Position numbers and translations under genes: made by a program
Source of the DNA: Achromobacter sp. B7
GTDB lineage: Bacteria; Pseudomonadota; Gammaproteobacteria; Burkholderiales; Burkholderiaceae_B
DNA: 64,000 nucleotides
NCBI RefSeq assembly: GCF_003600685.1
Contig: NZ_CP032084.1
Location: forward strand, 1,364,001 to 1,428,000
Reading direction: 5' to 3'
The notes under the pieces: generated by a model
Database searches by the model: none
The model's input: only the letters and a program-made list of their open reading frames with translations
Told to the model about the DNA's origin: nothing
In this document: piece after piece, positions 47,643 through 58,697 of the stretch
How the letters are laid out: each line of letters opens with the position of its first letter
Position numbering within the stretch: position 1 is the first letter of the stretch

Positions 47643-49094
47643 CTAGATCACATACAGATCCACGTATTCGTGCACCGGCATGGCCTCCAGCGCCTGCTGG
47701 TCCAGCGACACGTCAAGAATGCGCCGCTGCTGCCTGCCCGGGAACATACGCGCCAGATTGGTGCGGAACTTGGCCTCCAGCAACGGAATGCCGTCGGCGC
47801 GGCGGCGCTTGTGGCCGATCGGGTATTCGCAGACGATTTCGTCCAGCTTGGATCCGTCCACGAATTCCACCGTCAGCGCGTTCGCGATCGAGCGCTTGTC
47901 CGGATCGTGGTAATCGCGGGTGAAGGCGGGGTCTTCCACGCATACGATCTTGTCGCGCAAGACGTCGATGCGCGGGTCGCGCGCCACGTCGTCCTCGTAG
48001 TCGGCGGCCGTCAAGCGGCCGAACAGCACGGGCACCGCCACCATGTACTGGATGCAATGGTCGCGGTCGGCCGGGTTGTTCAGCGGACCCTTCTTGTCGA
48101 TGATGCGGATGCACGCCTCATGCGTGCGAATGGTGATGGCCTTGATGTCTTCCGGCCGTTTGCCCAGCGCACCGAGCTTTACGTGTAGCTCCATGGCGCA
48201 TTCCACGGCGGTCTGCGAATGGAACTCGGCCGGGTACGAAATCTTGAACAGCACGTTTTCCATCACGTAGCTGCCATACGGCCGCTGGAACTTGAACGGC
48301 TGGCCCTTGAAAAGCACGTCGTAAAAGCCCCACGTCTTGGCGGTAAGCACCGACGGGTAGCCCATCTCGCCGGTTTTCGCGATCAGCGCCAGGCGCACGG
48401 CGCGGCTGGTGGCGTCACCCGCCGCCCAGCTTTTCCGGCTGCCGGTGTTGGGGGCGTGGCGATACGTGCGCAGGCTTTGGCCGTCGACCCAGGCCAGCGA
48501 CACGGCGTTGATGACCTCGTCGCGGTCCAGCCCCAGCATCTGCGCCACCACGGCGGTGGACGCCACCTTGACCAGCACCACGTGGTCCAGCCCGACCTTG
48601 TTGAACGAATTTTCCAGCGCGATGCAGCCCTGGATCTCATGCGCCTTGATCATGCCGGTCAGCACGTCGCGCATCGTCAAGGGGGCTTTGCCGGCGGCGA
48701 CCGCGGTGCGGGACAACCAATCCGCCGTGGCCAGGATGCCGCCCAGATTGTCCGACGGATGGCCCCATTCGGCAGCCAGCCACGTGTCGTTGAAATCCAG
48801 CCAGCGGATGATCGTGCCGATGTTGAACGCGGCCTGCACCGGGTCAAGTTGAAACGACGTGCCGGGCACCTTGGCGCCATGGGGCACCACCGTGCCCGGC
48901 ACAATCGGCCCCAGCAGCTTCTTGCATGCCGGGTATTCCAGCGCTTCCAGGCCGCAGCCCAGCGTGTCGATCAGGCAGTTGCGGGCGGTCTCATACGCCA
49001 GGCTGCTCTTGATCTCGTAGTTAAGAACGTAGTCCGCGATATCGACCAAAACCTGATCGGGATCGGGACGTACGTTTGAGATTGGGGCGGACAT
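47643..49094 (-). CDS. prpD: 2-methylcitrate dehydratase
   Basis: A 483-residue cofactor-independent MmgE/PrpD-family dehydratase that turns 2-methylcitrate into 2-methyl-cis-aconitate in propionate degradation. The start [29 protein letters not shown] and [19 protein letters not shown] are typical. GGAGG precedes the ATG by eight bases. It is last in the prpB-prpC-prpD order on the minus strand. No acnD/prpF genes are visible here. Confidence 0.95.
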   Translation of the reverse strand: MSAPISNVRPDPDQVLVDIADYVLNYEIKSSLAYETARNCLIDTLGCGLEALEYPACKKLLGPIVPGTVVPHGAKVPGTSFQLDPVQAAFNIGTIIRWLDFNDTWLAAEWGHPSDNLGGILATADWLSRTAVAAGKAPLTMRDVLTGMIKAHEIQGCIALENSFNKVGLDHVVLVKVASTAVVAQMLGLDRDEVINAVSLAWVDGQSLRTYRHAPNTGSRKSWAAGDATSRAVRLALIAKTGEMGYPSVLTAKTWGFYDVLFKGQPFKFQRPYGSYVMENVLFKISYPAEFHSQTAVECAMELHVKLGALGKRPEDIKAITIRTHEACIRIIDKKGPLNNPADRDHCIQYMVAVPVLFGRLTAADYEDDVARDPRIDVLRDKIVCVEDPAFTRDYHDPDKRSIANALTVEFVDGSKLDEIVCEYPIGHKRRRADGIPLLEAKFRTNLARMFPGRQQRRILDVSLDQQALEAMPVHEYVDLYVI

Positions 49095-49169
49095 TGCGAA
49101 CCCTCCTTAGCGAAGAAGTGAATACAGGTGGCCATGCCGCGCCTTGTTCTCGTTATGGTTGCGGCCGCC

Positions 49170-50363
49170 TTACTTGCGCTTGTCCAGCGGCACGAACTTC
49201 TGGTCTTCCGGGCCCACGTAGTTGGCGGTGGGGCGGATGATCTTGTTGTCGATGCGCTGTTCAATGATGTGGGCCGACCAGCCTGCCGTGCGCGCAATGA
49301 CGAACAGCGGGGTGAACATCGACGTGGGCACGCCCATCATGTGGTAGCTGACGGCCGAGAACCAGTCCAGGTTGGGGAACATCTTCTTGATGTCCCACAT
49401 GACCGTTTCCAGGCGTTCGGCGATGTCGAACATCTTGGTGCTGCCGGCCTTCTTGGACAGCTTCTTGGCCACGTCCTTGATAACCTTGTTGCGCGGGTCG
49501 GACACGGTGTAGACCGGGTGGCCAAAACCGATGATGACTTCCTTGGCCTCGACGCGGCGGCGGATGTCGGCTTCAGCTTCGTCGGGCGAGTCATAGCGCT
49601 TTTGCACGTCGAACGCCACTTCGTTGGCGCCGCCGTGCTTGGGGCCGCGCAGCGCGCCGATGGCGCCGGCAATCGACGAGAACATGTCCGAGCCCGTGCC
49701 GGCGATGACGCGCGCGGTAAAGGTCGATGCGTTGAACTCGTGTTCGGCGTACAGGTTCAAGGAGATGTGCATCGCCTTGACCCATTCGTCGCTGGGCTTT
49801 TCGCCGTGCAGCAAGTGCAGGAAGTGGCCGCCGATGCTGTCGTCGTCCGTCTGTACGTCAATCATGTGGCCGTTGTGGCTGTAGTGATACCAGTACAGCA
49901 GGGCCGAACCCAGGTTGGCCATCAGGCGGTCGGCGATGTCGCGCGCGCCCGGGGTGTTGTGGTCGTCTTTTTCGGGCAGCACGCAACCCAGCACGGACAC
50001 GGCGGTGCGCATCACGTCCATGGGGTGGCTCGATGCCGGCAGCGCTTCCAGCGCCACTTGCAACTGGGCGGGCAGGCCGCGCAGGCTCTTCAGCTTTTGC
50101 TTGTAGGCGGCCAGTTCCGCCTTGTTCGGCAGCTTGCCATGGACCAGCAGGTGGGCAATTTCCTCGAACTCGCTGGTGTGGGCGATGTCCAGGATGTCGT
50201 AGCCGCGGTAGTGCAGGTCGTTGCCGCTGCGGCCGACGGTGCACAGCGCGGTGTTACCCGCAACCACGCCCGACAGGGCAACGGACTTCTTGGGTTTAAA
50301 ACCGGCTTTCTCTTCCGGCTTGGCGTCCGGCTTGGCTTCTTGCTTTTTGGGAGCCGTGCTCAT
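49170..50363 (-). CDS. prpC: 2-methylcitrate synthase
   Basis: A 397-residue citrate-synthase-family enzyme that joins propionyl-CoA and oxaloacetate. [18 protein letters not shown] and [12 protein letters not shown] mark PrpC, and [17 protein letters not shown] carries catalytic histidine-region residues. The first 25 residues (Lys/Glu/Pro-rich) are an extra N-terminal tail compared with typical PrpC. GAAGGAG precedes the ATG. Confidence 0.95.
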   Translation of the reverse strand: MSTAPKKQEAKPDAKPEEKAGFKPKKSVALSGVVAGNTALCTVGRSGNDLHYRGYDILDIAHTSEFEEIAHLLVHGKLPNKAELAAYKQKLKSLRGLPAQLQVALEALPASSHPMDVMRTAVSVLGCVLPEKDDHNTPGARDIADRLMANLGSALLYWYHYSHNGHMIDVQTDDDSIGGHFLHLLHGEKPSDEWVKAMHISLNLYAEHEFNASTFTARVIAGTGSDMFSSIAGAIGALRGPKHGGANEVAFDVQKRYDSPDEAEADIRRRVEAKEVIIGFGHPVYTVSDPRNKVIKDVAKKLSKKAGSTKMFDIAERLETVMWDIKKMFPNLDWFSAVSYHMMGVPTSMFTPLFVIARTAGWSAHIIEQRIDNKIIRPTANYVGPEDQKFVPLDKRK

Positions 50364-50420
50364 GTCTCTACTCCTTCACTTTCGCTGTGGTCGATGCAAT
50401 GGGGGACTGGCGGGGCGGGA

Positions 50421-51311
50421 TTACGCTTTGCCCTTTTGAAACAGAGCGTCCAGCCGGGATTCAAACTCGTGATAGCCGATGCGGTCGTACAGTTCTTCGC
50501 GCGTCTGCATCAGGTCCACCACGTTTTTCTGGTGGCCGTCGCGGCGGATGGCGGTGTAGACGGCTTCGGCGGCCTTGTTCATGGCGCGGAAGGCGGACAG
50601 CGGATACAGCACCATGCCCACGCCCACGCTCTTCAATTCTTCAACGGTGAACAACGGCGTCTTGCCGAATTCGGTGATGTTGGCCAGCACCGGCACCTTG
50701 ACGGCCTTGACGAAGCGGTCGTAGGTGGGCAGGTCATAGGCGGCTTCGGCGAAGATCGCGTCGGCGCCGGCTTCCACGCAGGCCAGCGCGCGCTCAATCG
50801 CGGCGTCCACGCCATGCGAGGCGATGGCGTCGGTGCGGGCGATCAGGTAGAAGTCGCTGTCGGTGCGCGCGTCGGCAGCCGCCTTGACGCGATCGGCCAT
50901 TTCTTCGGTGGTGACGATTTCCTTGCCCGGGCGATGGCCGCAGCGCTTGGCGCCAACCTGGTCTTCGATGTGGCAGGCTGCCGCGCCGAACTTGATCAGG
51001 CTCTTGACGGTGCGGGCGATGTTGAACGCCGACGGGCCAAAGCCGGTGTCGATGTCCACCACCAGCGGCACGTCGCACACGTCGGTGATGCGGCGCACGT
51101 CTGTCAGCACGTCGTCCATGGTGTTGATGCCCAGGTCGGGCAGGCCCAGCGACCCGGCCGCCACGCCGCCACCCGACAGGTAGATGGCGCGGTAGCCGGC
51201 GCGTTTGGCCAGCAACGCGTGGTTGGCGTTGATGGCGCCAATGATCTGCAGCGGGCTTTCTTCGGCAAGGGCGCGGCGGAAGAGGGCGCCGGGCGATTCG
51301 GGTCTGGACAT
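50421..51311 (-). CDS. prpB: 2-methylisocitrate lyase
   Basis: A 296-residue ICL/PEPM-superfamily enzyme that splits 2-methylisocitrate into pyruvate and succinate. [23 protein letters not shown] (metal ligands) and the catalytic loop [11 protein letters not shown] with its cysteine are intact. It is the first gene of prpBCD and lies downstream of mdh, beyond a hairpin. Confidence 0.95.
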   Translation of the reverse strand: MSRPESPGALFRRALAEESPLQIIGAINANHALLAKRAGYRAIYLSGGGVAAGSLGLPDLGINTMDDVLTDVRRITDVCDVPLVVDIDTGFGPSAFNIARTVKSLIKFGAAACHIEDQVGAKRCGHRPGKEIVTTEEMADRVKAAADARTDSDFYLIARTDAIASHGVDAAIERALACVEAGADAIFAEAAYDLPTYDRFVKAVKVPVLANITEFGKTPLFTVEELKSVGVGMVLYPLSAFRAMNKAAEAVYTAIRRDGHQKNVVDLMQTREELYDRIGYHEFESRLDALFQKGKA

Positions 51312-51443
51312 GGTGGTCTCCGTTCTTATGGCTAGCCCACGACCTTATCGCGGGTCCGGAATATAAATCTGTCCCCTACGCGACAATCCCGGCGCGGCCG
51401 GGCCAAGAGACAGGTGTATGTTTCGGCATGAGGGGGGTACAGA

Positions 51444-51475
51444 AGAATTGGGCCCGCATGAACGGGCCCAATTCT
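51444..51475 (-). terminator. Strong hairpin after mdh
   Basis: A perfect 13-bp stem, AGAATTGGGCCCG (51444-51456) with CGGGCCCAATTCT (51463-51475), and a 6-base loop, 14 bases downstream of the mdh stop. The T-run on the minus strand is short (TCTTCT), so read-through into prpBCD is possible. Confidence 0.75.
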
Positions 51476-51489
51476 GATTCAAGCGCTGC

Positions 51490-52479
51490 TTACTTCAGCA
51501 GGTCCTTGACGCCGTCGCGCTCTTCCAGGAGCTCTTTCAGCGTGAAGTCCAGGCGCTCGCGCGAGAAGGCGTCGATTTCCAGGCCTTCGACACGCTTGTA
51601 TTCGCCGTTTTCGGTCGTGACCGGCACGCCGTAGATGATGCCTTCCGGAATGCCATACGAGCCATCCGACGGAACGCCCATCGTGACCCACTTGCCGTTG
51701 CTGCCCAGGACCCAGTCACGGACGTGGTCGATGGCGGCGTTGGCGGCCGAAGCGGCCGAGGACAGGCCGCGGGCTTCGATGATGGCGGCGCCACGCTTGC
51801 CCACGGTGGGGATGAACGTGTCGCGGTTCCAGGCGTCATCATTGATGAGCTTGGTCAGCGATTCGCCGCCGACGGTGGCGAAACGGAAGTCGGGGTACAT
51901 CGTGGGCGAGTGGTTGCCCCAGACGATCAGGTTTTCGATGTCGGCAACCGGCTTGCCCGACTTGGCCGACAGCTGCGACAGGGCGCGGTTGTGGTCCAGG
52001 CGCAGCATGGCGGTGAAGTTCTTTGCCGGCAGGTCCGGCGCCGACTTCATGGCGATGTAGGCGTTGGTGTTGGCCGGGTTGCCGACCACCAGGACCTTGA
52101 CGTTGCGGCTGGCCACATCGTTCAGGGCCTTGCCTTGCGCCGTGAAGATCTGGGCGTTGACCGACAGCAGGTCCTTGCGTTCCATGCCGGGGCCGCGCGG
52201 ACGGGCGCCGACCAGCAGGGCCACGTCGGCATCCTTGAAGGCGGTGCGCGGATCGCTGTGGGCGGTCACTTCCTGCAGCAGCGGGAAGGCGCAGTCATCC
52301 AATTCCATGATGACGCCCTTCAGGGCCTTTTGCGCTTTCTCGTCGGGGATTTCCAGCAGTTGCAGGATGACGGGTTGATCTTTACCCAGCATTTCGCCGG
52401 AGGCGATGCGGAATAGCAGTGCGTAACCGATTTGGCCGGCGGCGCCGGTGACGGCGACACGCAAGGCAGGCTTGGACAT
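51490..52479 (-). CDS. mdh: Malate dehydrogenase
   Basis: A 329-residue NAD-dependent enzyme of the cytoplasmic-type MDH group. [24 protein letters not shown] is the NAD-binding loop, [12 protein letters not shown] carries the substrate-binding arginine region, and [12 protein letters not shown] holds the catalytic histidine. The ATG at 52479 has GGAGAA upstream and gives the standard length. It is divergent from the GntR gene, with a shared 334-base control region. Confidence 0.96.
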   Translation of the reverse strand: MSKPALRVAVTGAAGQIGYALLFRIASGEMLGKDQPVILQLLEIPDEKAQKALKGVIMELDDCAFPLLQEVTAHSDPRTAFKDADVALLVGARPRGPGMERKDLLSVNAQIFTAQGKALNDVASRNVKVLVVGNPANTNAYIAMKSAPDLPAKNFTAMLRLDHNRALSQLSAKSGKPVADIENLIVWGNHSPTMYPDFRFATVGGESLTKLINDDAWNRDTFIPTVGKRGAAIIEARGLSSAASAANAAIDHVRDWVLGSNGKWVTMGVPSDGSYGIPEGIIYGVPVTTENGEYKRVEGLEIDAFSRERLDFTLKELLEERDGVKDLLK

Positions 52480-52813
52480 GGACGTTCTCCGTAATGGTTT
52501 GGCGAGAAAAATCTCACCAATCAGTGTAATCGTTGGGGCATCAAAAACGGCGCGCACGAACCTGCCGGCGCGGGGCCCTGACAGCCGTGAATCCTAGAAC
52601 GATTTCAGGGGTCCGTCAAACGCTCTTCTATCTTATATAAGACATAAGACGTTGGACAGCGTCCGGGCCGATATGCCACAATAGAGCGTTTATTCGAATG
52701 CGCTACAGGCCGTTTCTTCATACCCCTGGCAGCGCATTTTTGGATGTGGGTCCGCACCCATCTTGCGCTGCCCTCCCATCATCCGGATGAACATGACACT
52801 TTCAAGAAGATCC
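52480..52813. promoter_or_regulatory. Divergent control region mdh / gntR-sdh with a palindrome
   Basis: This 334-base gap contains the perfect palindrome TCTTATATAAGA (52631-52642), followed at once by a further half-site so that ATAAGAC occurs twice (52637-52643 and 52644-52650). This is a plausible operator for the adjacent HutC-type GntR protein. TTGGAC at 52652-52657 could be a -35 for the plus strand, with a poor -10 (CACAAT, 19 bases on). Confidence 0.55.
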
Positions 52814-53593
52814 ATGGCAGAGCCCCGGCCCGAAACCTCCTTACGCAATCGCGCCGCCCGTTCAACGGGCGAGGGGGCCGCTTTCAGTCCGCTCTATCGC
52901 CAGATCAAGGATCTGCTTGTCCAAAGCCTTGAGCGCGGCGAATGGAAGCCCGGCGAACTCATCCCCAGCGAAATCGATCTGGCTGCCCGTTTTCAGGTCA
53001 GCCAGGGCACGGTGCGCAAGGCGGTTGACGAGTTGGCCGCCGAGCACATGCTGCTGCGCCGCCAGGGCAAGGGCACCTTTGTTGCCACCCACCACGAAGC
53101 CCGCGTGCGCTATCGCTTCCTGCGCCTGGCCGCCGATGACGAAAGCGAGGCCGGCCGCGCCGAAAGCCGCATCCTGGAATGCCGCCGCGTGCGCGCGCCC
53201 GCCGAGGTCGCCCGTGCGCTGGACTTGCGCGCCGGCGAAACCGTCGTGATGATCCGCCGCCTGCTGTCCATGGGGCAGACGCCCACCGTCGTGGACGACA
53301 TCTGGCTGCCTGGGTCCATTTTCCGTGGCCTTACCCTGGAGCTTCTGACCGCCAACAAGGCGCCGCTCTATGGCCTGTTTGAATCCGAATTTGGCGTCAG
53401 CATGGTGCGCGCGGACGAAAAGCTGCGCGCGGTCATTGCGCCGGCTGAAGTCTGTCCCCTGCTTAATGTTCCGGCCGGCACGCCGTTGTTGCAGGTAGAC
53501 CGGGTGTCTTACACCTATGGTGACCGCCCCATGGAAATTCGCCGGGGTTTGTACTTGACCGATCGATACCACTACCGCAATAGTCTGAATTGA
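52814..53593 (+). CDS. GntR family regulator, HutC/UTRA type
   Basis: A 259-residue regulator. The winged helix is at about residues 20-85 (SPLYRQIKDLLVQSLERGEWKPGELIPSEIDLAARFQVSQGTVRKAVDEL) and a UTRA ligand domain follows (VRYRFLRLAAD to YHYRNSLN). The ATG at 52814 is chosen by family length; in-frame ATGs at 52787 and 52793 are possible. It stands between mdh and sdhC and probably controls both arms in response to a TCA or carboxylate signal. The ligand is unknown. Confidence 0.88.
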   Translation: MAEPRPETSLRNRAARSTGEGAAFSPLYRQIKDLLVQSLERGEWKPGELIPSEIDLAARFQVSQGTVRKAVDELAAEHMLLRRQGKGTFVATHHEARVRYRFLRLAADDESEAGRAESRILECRRVRAPAEVARALDLRAGETVVMIRRLLSMGQTPTVVDDIWLPGSIFRGLTLELLTANKAPLYGLFESEFGVSMVRADEKLRAVIAPAEVCPLLNVPAGTPLLQVDRVSYTYGDRPMEIRRGLYLTDRYHYRNSLN

Positions 53594-53599
53594 TGAGCT

Positions 53600-53629
53600 T
53601 TTACACTACGATTTGATACCGACCCTATC
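53600..53629 (+). promoter_or_regulatory. Possible sdh operon promoter
   Basis: TTTACA (53600-53605) and CCTATC (53624-53629), 18 bases apart, lie about 85 bases before sdhC in the only gap between the GntR gene and the operon. The match to sigma-70 consensus is moderate. Confidence 0.3.
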
Positions 53630-53714
53630 TCTGGGCGAAAATAGCGTGTTTGCCCGAAAGGGCCACGGCAATTTCGCCGTCACGATTCCCTAGTTCCGAA
53701 ACACCGAGGCCGTC

Positions 53715-54131
53715 ATGTCCGACACCGCTGCCAAGCCACGTCCGCAGTTTCGCAATATTGGGCTTGCCCAAGTTGCGTTCTCCTATCGCCTGCCCCTGGC
53801 CGGCAAGCTGTCCATCTTGCACCGCATCAGCGGCATTTTGCTGTTCCTCTGTTTGCCCTTGGTCATCGTGCCGCTGTTCGCAGCTAGCGTGGCCGCACCG
53901 CAATCGTTTGCCTGGATCGCCTCCATTGCGACCAACCCGATCGTCAAGCTTGTCTTCCTGGTTCTTGTCTGGGGCTACCTGCACCACTTCTGTGCCGGCA
54001 TCCGCTACCTGCTGCTGGACCTGCACATCGGTATCGACAAGCTGTCGGCCAAGAAAAGCGCCGGCGTGGTCTTCGGTGTCAGCCTGGCGCTGACGCTGGT
54101 GTTCGGTCTCAAACTGTTCGGAGTGCTGTAA
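53715..54131 (+). CDS. sdhC: Succinate dehydrogenase cytochrome b556 subunit
   Basis: A 138-residue membrane anchor with three helices. RPQFRNIGLAQVAFSYRLPLAGKLSILHRISGILLFLCLP has the quinone-site serine and arginine region, and YLHHFCAGIRYLLLDLH holds the heme-ligand histidine region. It starts the sdhCDAB-sdhE-gltA operon. Confidence 0.94.
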   Translation: MSDTAAKPRPQFRNIGLAQVAFSYRLPLAGKLSILHRISGILLFLCLPLVIVPLFAASVAAPQSFAWIASIATNPIVKLVFLVLVWGYLHHFCAGIRYLLLDLHIGIDKLSAKKSAGVVFGVSLALTLVFGLKLFGVL

Positions 54132-54515
54132 ATGGCCGCCGCTAAAAACTACGGACCCAAGCGCCTGGTCGTCGGCGCGCACTATGGCGTCATGGATTTC
54201 ATCATCCAGCGCATCACCGCCGTCATCATGGCCGTGTATACGCTGGTGCTGCTCGTCGGCATCTTGATGATGCCTGCCTTCACGTATGAACACTGGGTCA
54301 AGCTGTTCAATTTCTACGTGGGCTTCATTCCGGTTGGCCAGATCCTGGCCTCCCTTGCATTCATTGCGTTGGCCTGGCATGCCTGGATTGGCGTGCGCGA
54401 CATCTGGATGGACTACGTCAAGCCGGTGGGCTTGCGCCTGCTGCTGCAAGTGCTGACGATCCTCTGGCTGGTCGGTACGGTCGTTTACTTCGCGCAAATC
54501 CTCTGGAGCATTTAA
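54132..54515 (+). CDS. sdhD: Succinate dehydrogenase membrane anchor subunit
   Basis: A 127-residue three-helix subunit. GPKRLVVGAHYGVMDFIIQRITAVIMAVYTLVLL and LAWHAWIGVRDIWMDYVKPVGLRLLLQ are the usual blocks with the heme-region histidine. It begins directly after the sdhC stop. Confidence 0.93.
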   Translation: MAAAKNYGPKRLVVGAHYGVMDFIIQRITAVIMAVYTLVLLVGILMMPAFTYEHWVKLFNFYVGFIPVGQILASLAFIALAWHAWIGVRDIWMDYVKPVGLRLLLQVLTILWLVGTVVYFAQILWSI

Positions 54516-54518
54516 GCC

Positions 54519-56297
54519 GTGGTCTCTGTCATGAAATCCTTGCCGCGCCGCCAGTTTGATGTGGTGGTCGTTGGCGCCGGTGGAGCCGGCATGCGTTGTT
54601 CGCTGCAACTGTCCCAAGCGGGGCTGTCCGTTGCAGTGCTGTCCAAAGTGTTCCCCACGCGTTCGCACACCGTTGCCGCGCAAGGCGGCGTGAGCGCCTC
54701 GCTGGGCAACATGAGCGAAGACAACTGGTACTGGCACATGTACGACACCGTCAAGGGGTCGGATTGGCTGGGCGACCAGGACGCCATCGAATTCATGTGC
54801 CGTGAAGCGCCGAACGCCGTGTACGAGCTCGAGCACTTCGGCATGCCGTTCGACCGCAACCCCGACGGCACAATCTACCAGCGTCCGTTCGGCGGCCACA
54901 CCGCCAACTTCGGTGAAAAGCCGGTGCAGCGCGCCTGTGCCGCCGCCGACCGCACCGGCCACGCGCTGTTGCACACCCTCTACCAGCGCAACGTTGCCGC
55001 GCGCACCCAGTTCTTCGTCGAATGGATGGCGCTGGACCTGCTGCGCAACGAAGCCGGTGACGTCGTGGGCGTGACCGCCCTCGAAATGGAAACGGGCGAA
55101 ATCTACATCCTGGAAGCCAAGACCACGGTGCTGGCCACCGGCGGCGCCGGCCGTATCTGGGCCGCTTCCACCAACGCCTTCATCAACACCGGTGACGGCC
55201 TGGGCATGGCAGCGCGCGCGGGCATCCCGCTGCAAGACATGGAATTCTGGCAGTTCCACCCCACCGGCGTGGCCGGCGCGGGCGTGCTGATCACGGAAGG
55301 CGTGCGTGGCGAAGGCGGCATCCTGTTGAACAAGGATGGCGAACGCTTCATGGAGCGCTATGCGCCCACGCTGAAAGACCTGGCCCCGCGCGACTTCGTG
55401 TCGCGCTCGATGGACCAGGAAATCAAGGAAGGCCGCGGTTGCGGTCCGGACGGCAGCTACGTCGTCCTGAAGCTGGATCACCTGGGCGCCGACGTCATCA
55501 ACAAGCGTCTGCCCTCGATCCGCGAAATTGCCATCAAGTTCGGCAACGTCGACCCGATCAAGGAACCGATCCCCGTCGTTCCGACCATCCACTACCAGAT
55601 GGGCGGCATTCCGGCCAACTACCACGGCCAGGTGCTGTCGCGCGAAAACGGCGAGAACAAGGTCGTCAACGGCCTGTACGCCATCGGCGAATGCGCCGCG
55701 GTGTCCGTGCACGGCGCCAACCGCCTGGGCACGAACTCGCTGCTGGACCTGATCGTGTTCGGTCGCGCCACCGGCAACCACATCGTCAATTCGCATCCCG
55801 AGCGCCAGCGCGCGCATCAGGACCTGCCGAAGGAAGCCGTGGACTTCTCGCTGGACCGCGTGAACAAGCTGGAATCGCGTACGTCCGGCGAAAAGACGCA
55901 AGACATCGGCAACGCCATCCGCTTCTCGATGCAGCGCCACTGCGGCGTGTTCCGCACGCTGGAACTGCTGAACGAAGGCGTGACGCAGATCGAAGATCTG
56001 GCCAAGCAAGCCGACAGCATCTACTTCAAGGACAAGTCCAAGGTGTTCAACACCGCGCGCGTCGAAGCGCTGGAACTGGCCAACATGACCGAAGTGGCCC
56101 GCGCCACGATCAAGTCGGCCGCTGCCCGTACGGAAAGCCGTGGCGCTCACGCGCTGGACGACCACCCGACGCGCGACGACGAGAACTGGCTCAAGCACAC
56201 GCTGTGGTATTCCGAAGGCAGCCGCCTGGATTACAAGCCCGTGCAGATGAAGCCGCTCACCGTTGAGTCCTTCCCGCCCAAGGCGCGTACCTTCTAA
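54519..56297 (+). CDS. sdhA: Succinate dehydrogenase flavoprotein subunit
   Basis: A 592-residue subunit that oxidises succinate to fumarate with covalently bound FAD. FDVVVVGAGGAGMRCSLQL is the dinucleotide site, FPTRSHTVAAQGG has the FAD-linking histidine, and HGANRLGTNSLLDLIVFGR completes the FAD region. The start may be the GTG at 54519 or the ATG at 54531; the former is kept because homologues start MVSVMKSLPRR-like. Confidence 0.96.
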   Translation: MVSVMKSLPRRQFDVVVVGAGGAGMRCSLQLSQAGLSVAVLSKVFPTRSHTVAAQGGVSASLGNMSEDNWYWHMYDTVKGSDWLGDQDAIEFMCREAPNAVYELEHFGMPFDRNPDGTIYQRPFGGHTANFGEKPVQRACAAADRTGHALLHTLYQRNVAARTQFFVEWMALDLLRNEAGDVVGVTALEMETGEIYILEAKTTVLATGGAGRIWAASTNAFINTGDGLGMAARAGIPLQDMEFWQFHPTGVAGAGVLITEGVRGEGGILLNKDGERFMERYAPTLKDLAPRDFVSRSMDQEIKEGRGCGPDGSYVVLKLDHLGADVINKRLPSIREIAIKFGNVDPIKEPIPVVPTIHYQMGGIPANYHGQVLSRENGENKVVNGLYAIGECAAVSVHGANRLGTNSLLDLIVFGRATGNHIVNSHPERQRAHQDLPKEAVDFSLDRVNKLESRTSGEKTQDIGNAIRFSMQRHCGVFRTLELLNEGVTQIEDLAKQADSIYFKDKSKVFNTARVEALELANMTEVARATIKSAAARTESRGAHALDDHPTRDDENWLKHTLWYSEGSRLDYKPVQMKPLTVESFPPKARTF

Positions 56298-56315
56298 GTC
56301 CGGATAGAGCCCATT

Positions 56316-57032
56316 ATGAGCACCAAGAGAATCGTCAAGTTCGAAATCTACCGCTACGATCCGGACAAGGACGAGCGCCCCTACATGCAAAAGCTGGACG
56401 TTGAACTCCAGCCCACCGACAAGATGCTGCTTGATGCGCTGGTGCGCATCAAGAACGACGTCGATGACAGCCTGGCCCTGCGCCGCTCGTGCCGTGAAGG
56501 CGTGTGCGGTTCGGACGCCATGAACATCAACGGCAAGAACGGCCTGGCCTGCACGACGAACCTGCGTGAATTGAAGGAACCCATCGTTCTGCGTCCGCTG
56601 CCGGGCTTGCCCGTCATCCGCGACCTGATCGTGGACATGACGCACTTCTTCAACCAGTACCACTCGATTCGTCCGTACCTCATCAACGATGCGCCGCCGC
56701 CCGAAAAAGAGCGCCTGCAATCGCCCGAGGCACGCGAGGAATTGGACGGCCTGTACGAGTGCATCCTGTGCGCGTGCTGTTCCACGTCCTGCCCGTCGTT
56801 CTGGTGGAATCCGGACAAGTTCGTCGGCCCGGCCGGCCTGCTGCAAGCCTACCGTTTCATTGCGGACAGCCGCGACGAAGCCACCGGCGAGCGCCTGGAC
56901 AACCTGGAAGATCCGTACCGCTTGTTCCGTTGCCACACCATCATGAACTGCGTCGACGTCTGTCCCAAGGGGCTGAACCCGACCAAGGCAATCGGCAAGA
57001 TCAAGGAACTGATGGTCCGCCGTACGGTCTAG
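56316..57032 (+). CDS. sdhB: Succinate dehydrogenase iron-sulfur subunit
   Basis: A 238-residue subunit with three clusters: [2Fe-2S] ligands in [12 protein letters not shown] and GLAC, [4Fe-4S] in [13 protein letters not shown], and [3Fe-4S] in [17 protein letters not shown]. It passes electrons from sdhA to quinone. Confidence 0.96.
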   Translation: MSTKRIVKFEIYRYDPDKDERPYMQKLDVELQPTDKMLLDALVRIKNDVDDSLALRRSCREGVCGSDAMNINGKNGLACTTNLRELKEPIVLRPLPGLPVIRDLIVDMTHFFNQYHSIRPYLINDAPPPEKERLQSPEAREELDGLYECILCACCSTSCPSFWWNPDKFVGPAGLLQAYRFIADSRDEATGERLDNLEDPYRLFRCHTIMNCVDVCPKGLNPTKAIGKIKELMVRRTV

Positions 57033-57073
57033 TGTCTATCTAGCGTGAAGACTTTTGTTTTTATGGTGTAAAG

Positions 57074-57334
57074 ATGAGCAGGCTAACTGAACTGGAGCGG
57101 GCGCGTCTGCGTTGGCGGGCGCGCCGCGGCCTGCTCGAAAACGACTTGATCATCACTCGGTATCTTGACGCTTACGAGGCTGAACTTACCGATGATGATG
57201 TGGCCGCATTGACCCAGCTGTTCGAGATGGGAGACAACGATCTTCTCGACCTGCTGCTGGCCCGCAAGGAACTCGAAGGTGAACTGGATACTCCCAGGCT
57301 TCGGGGCATTATTGGCCAGATGCGCGCACTCTGA
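57074..57334 (+). CDS. sdhE: FAD assembly factor SdhE
   Basis: An 86-residue protein that helps attach FAD to SdhA. The [10 protein letters not shown] sequence gives the R-G-x-x-E motif required for flavinylation. It stands between sdhB and gltA and is probably co-transcribed with both. Confidence 0.93.
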   Translation: MSRLTELERARLRWRARRGLLENDLIITRYLDAYEAELTDDDVAALTQLFEMGDNDLLDLLLARKELEGELDTPRLRGIIGQMRAL

Positions 57335-57354
57335 TTAATGTGAGAGGAATAAAC

Positions 57355-58665
57355 ATGAACCTGTCTGACAAAAAAGCCACTCTATCCTTCTCGGATGGCA
57401 GCGCACCCATTGAGTTCCCTGTCTACAAGGGCACGGTCGGTCCGGATGTGATCGACATCCGCAAGCTGTATGGCCAGACGGGCATGTTCACGTTTGACCC
57501 CGGCTTCATGTCCACCGCGGCTTGCGAATCCGGTATCACGTACATCGACGGCGACAAGGGCGAACTGCTGTATCGCGGCTACCCCATCGAGCAATTGGCC
57601 GTCAATTGCGACTTCATGGACATCTGCTACCTGATCCTGAACGGCGAACTGCCGAACCAGGAACAGAAGGCCGACTTTGATTCGCAAGTGACCCATCACA
57701 CGATGGTCAACGAACAGCTGCACTTCTTCCTGCGTGGCTTCCGCCGCGACGCCCACCCGATGGCCGTCCTGACGGGCCTGGTCGGTGCGCTGTCCGCGTT
57801 TTACCACGACTCCACCGACATCACGAACCCGCAGCATCGTCACATCTCGGCCATCCGCCTGATCGCCAAGATGCCGACGCTGGTTGCGATGGCGTACAAG
57901 TACTCGCAAGGCCAACCGTTCATCTATCCGCAGAACGACCTGTCCTACACGGGCAACTTCCTGCGCATGATGTTCGCCACGCCGTGCGAAGACTACAAGG
58001 TCAACGAAGTTGTTGAACGCGCGCTGGATCGCATCTTCATCCTGCACGCCGACCACGAGCAAAATGCCTCGACCTCGACCGTGCGCCTGTGCGGTTCGTC
58101 GGGCACCAACCCGTTCGCGGCCATCTCGGCTGGCGTGGCTTGCCTGTGGGGCCCGGCTCACGGCGGCGCCAACGAAGCTTGCCTGCAAATGCTGGAAGAG
58201 CTGCAAGCCAACGGCGGCATCGACAAGGTCGGTGAGTTCATGGAGAAGGTCAAGGACAAGAACTCGGGCGTGCGCCTGATGGGCTTTGGCCACCGCGTCT
58301 ACAAGAACTACGACCCGCGCGCCAAGCTGATGCAGGAAACCTGCAAGGAAGTGCTCTCGGCCCTGGGCCTGGAAAACGACCCGCTGTTCAAGCTGGCCAT
58401 GGAACTGGAACGCATCGCCCTGTCGGATCCGTACTTCGTCCAGCGCAAGCTGTACCCGAACGTGGACTTCTACTCGGGTATCGTCCAGCGCGCCATCGGC
58501 ATCCCGACCTCGCTGTTCACGGCCATCTTCGCGCTGGCCCGCACGGTGGGCTGGATTGCCCAGTGGAACGAAATGCTGTCGGATCCCGACTACAAGATCG
58601 GCCGTCCGCGCCAGCTGTTCACCGGTTCGGTGACCCGCGACGTGCCCCCGATGGACAAGCGTTAA
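57355..58665 (+). CDS. gltA: Citrate synthase
   Basis: A 436-residue type II hexameric citrate synthase. [27 protein letters not shown] holds the catalytic histidine and [17 protein letters not shown] the second histidine-arginine site. GAGAGGAA precedes the ATG at 57355, which is preferred over the in-frame GTG at 57340. It ends the TCA operon, and a terminator follows at once. Confidence 0.96.
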   Translation: MNLSDKKATLSFSDGSAPIEFPVYKGTVGPDVIDIRKLYGQTGMFTFDPGFMSTAACESGITYIDGDKGELLYRGYPIEQLAVNCDFMDICYLILNGELPNQEQKADFDSQVTHHTMVNEQLHFFLRGFRRDAHPMAVLTGLVGALSAFYHDSTDITNPQHRHISAIRLIAKMPTLVAMAYKYSQGQPFIYPQNDLSYTGNFLRMMFATPCEDYKVNEVVERALDRIFILHADHEQNASTSTVRLCGSSGTNPFAAISAGVACLWGPAHGGANEACLQMLEELQANGGIDKVGEFMEKVKDKNSGVRLMGFGHRVYKNYDPRAKLMQETCKEVLSALGLENDPLFKLAMELERIALSDPYFVQRKLYPNVDFYSGIVQRAIGIPTSLFTAIFALARTVGWIAQWNEMLSDPDYKIGRPRQLFTGSVTRDVPPMDKR

Positions 58666-58697
58666 TCCGCTTTCCGTTTCGGCAAGTCAGTGACAAG

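Noticed and set aside
53625..56936. An 1103-residue minus-strand frame opposite sdhCDAB
   Set aside because: It is the antisense shadow of the sdh genes, without motifs or a ribosome site.
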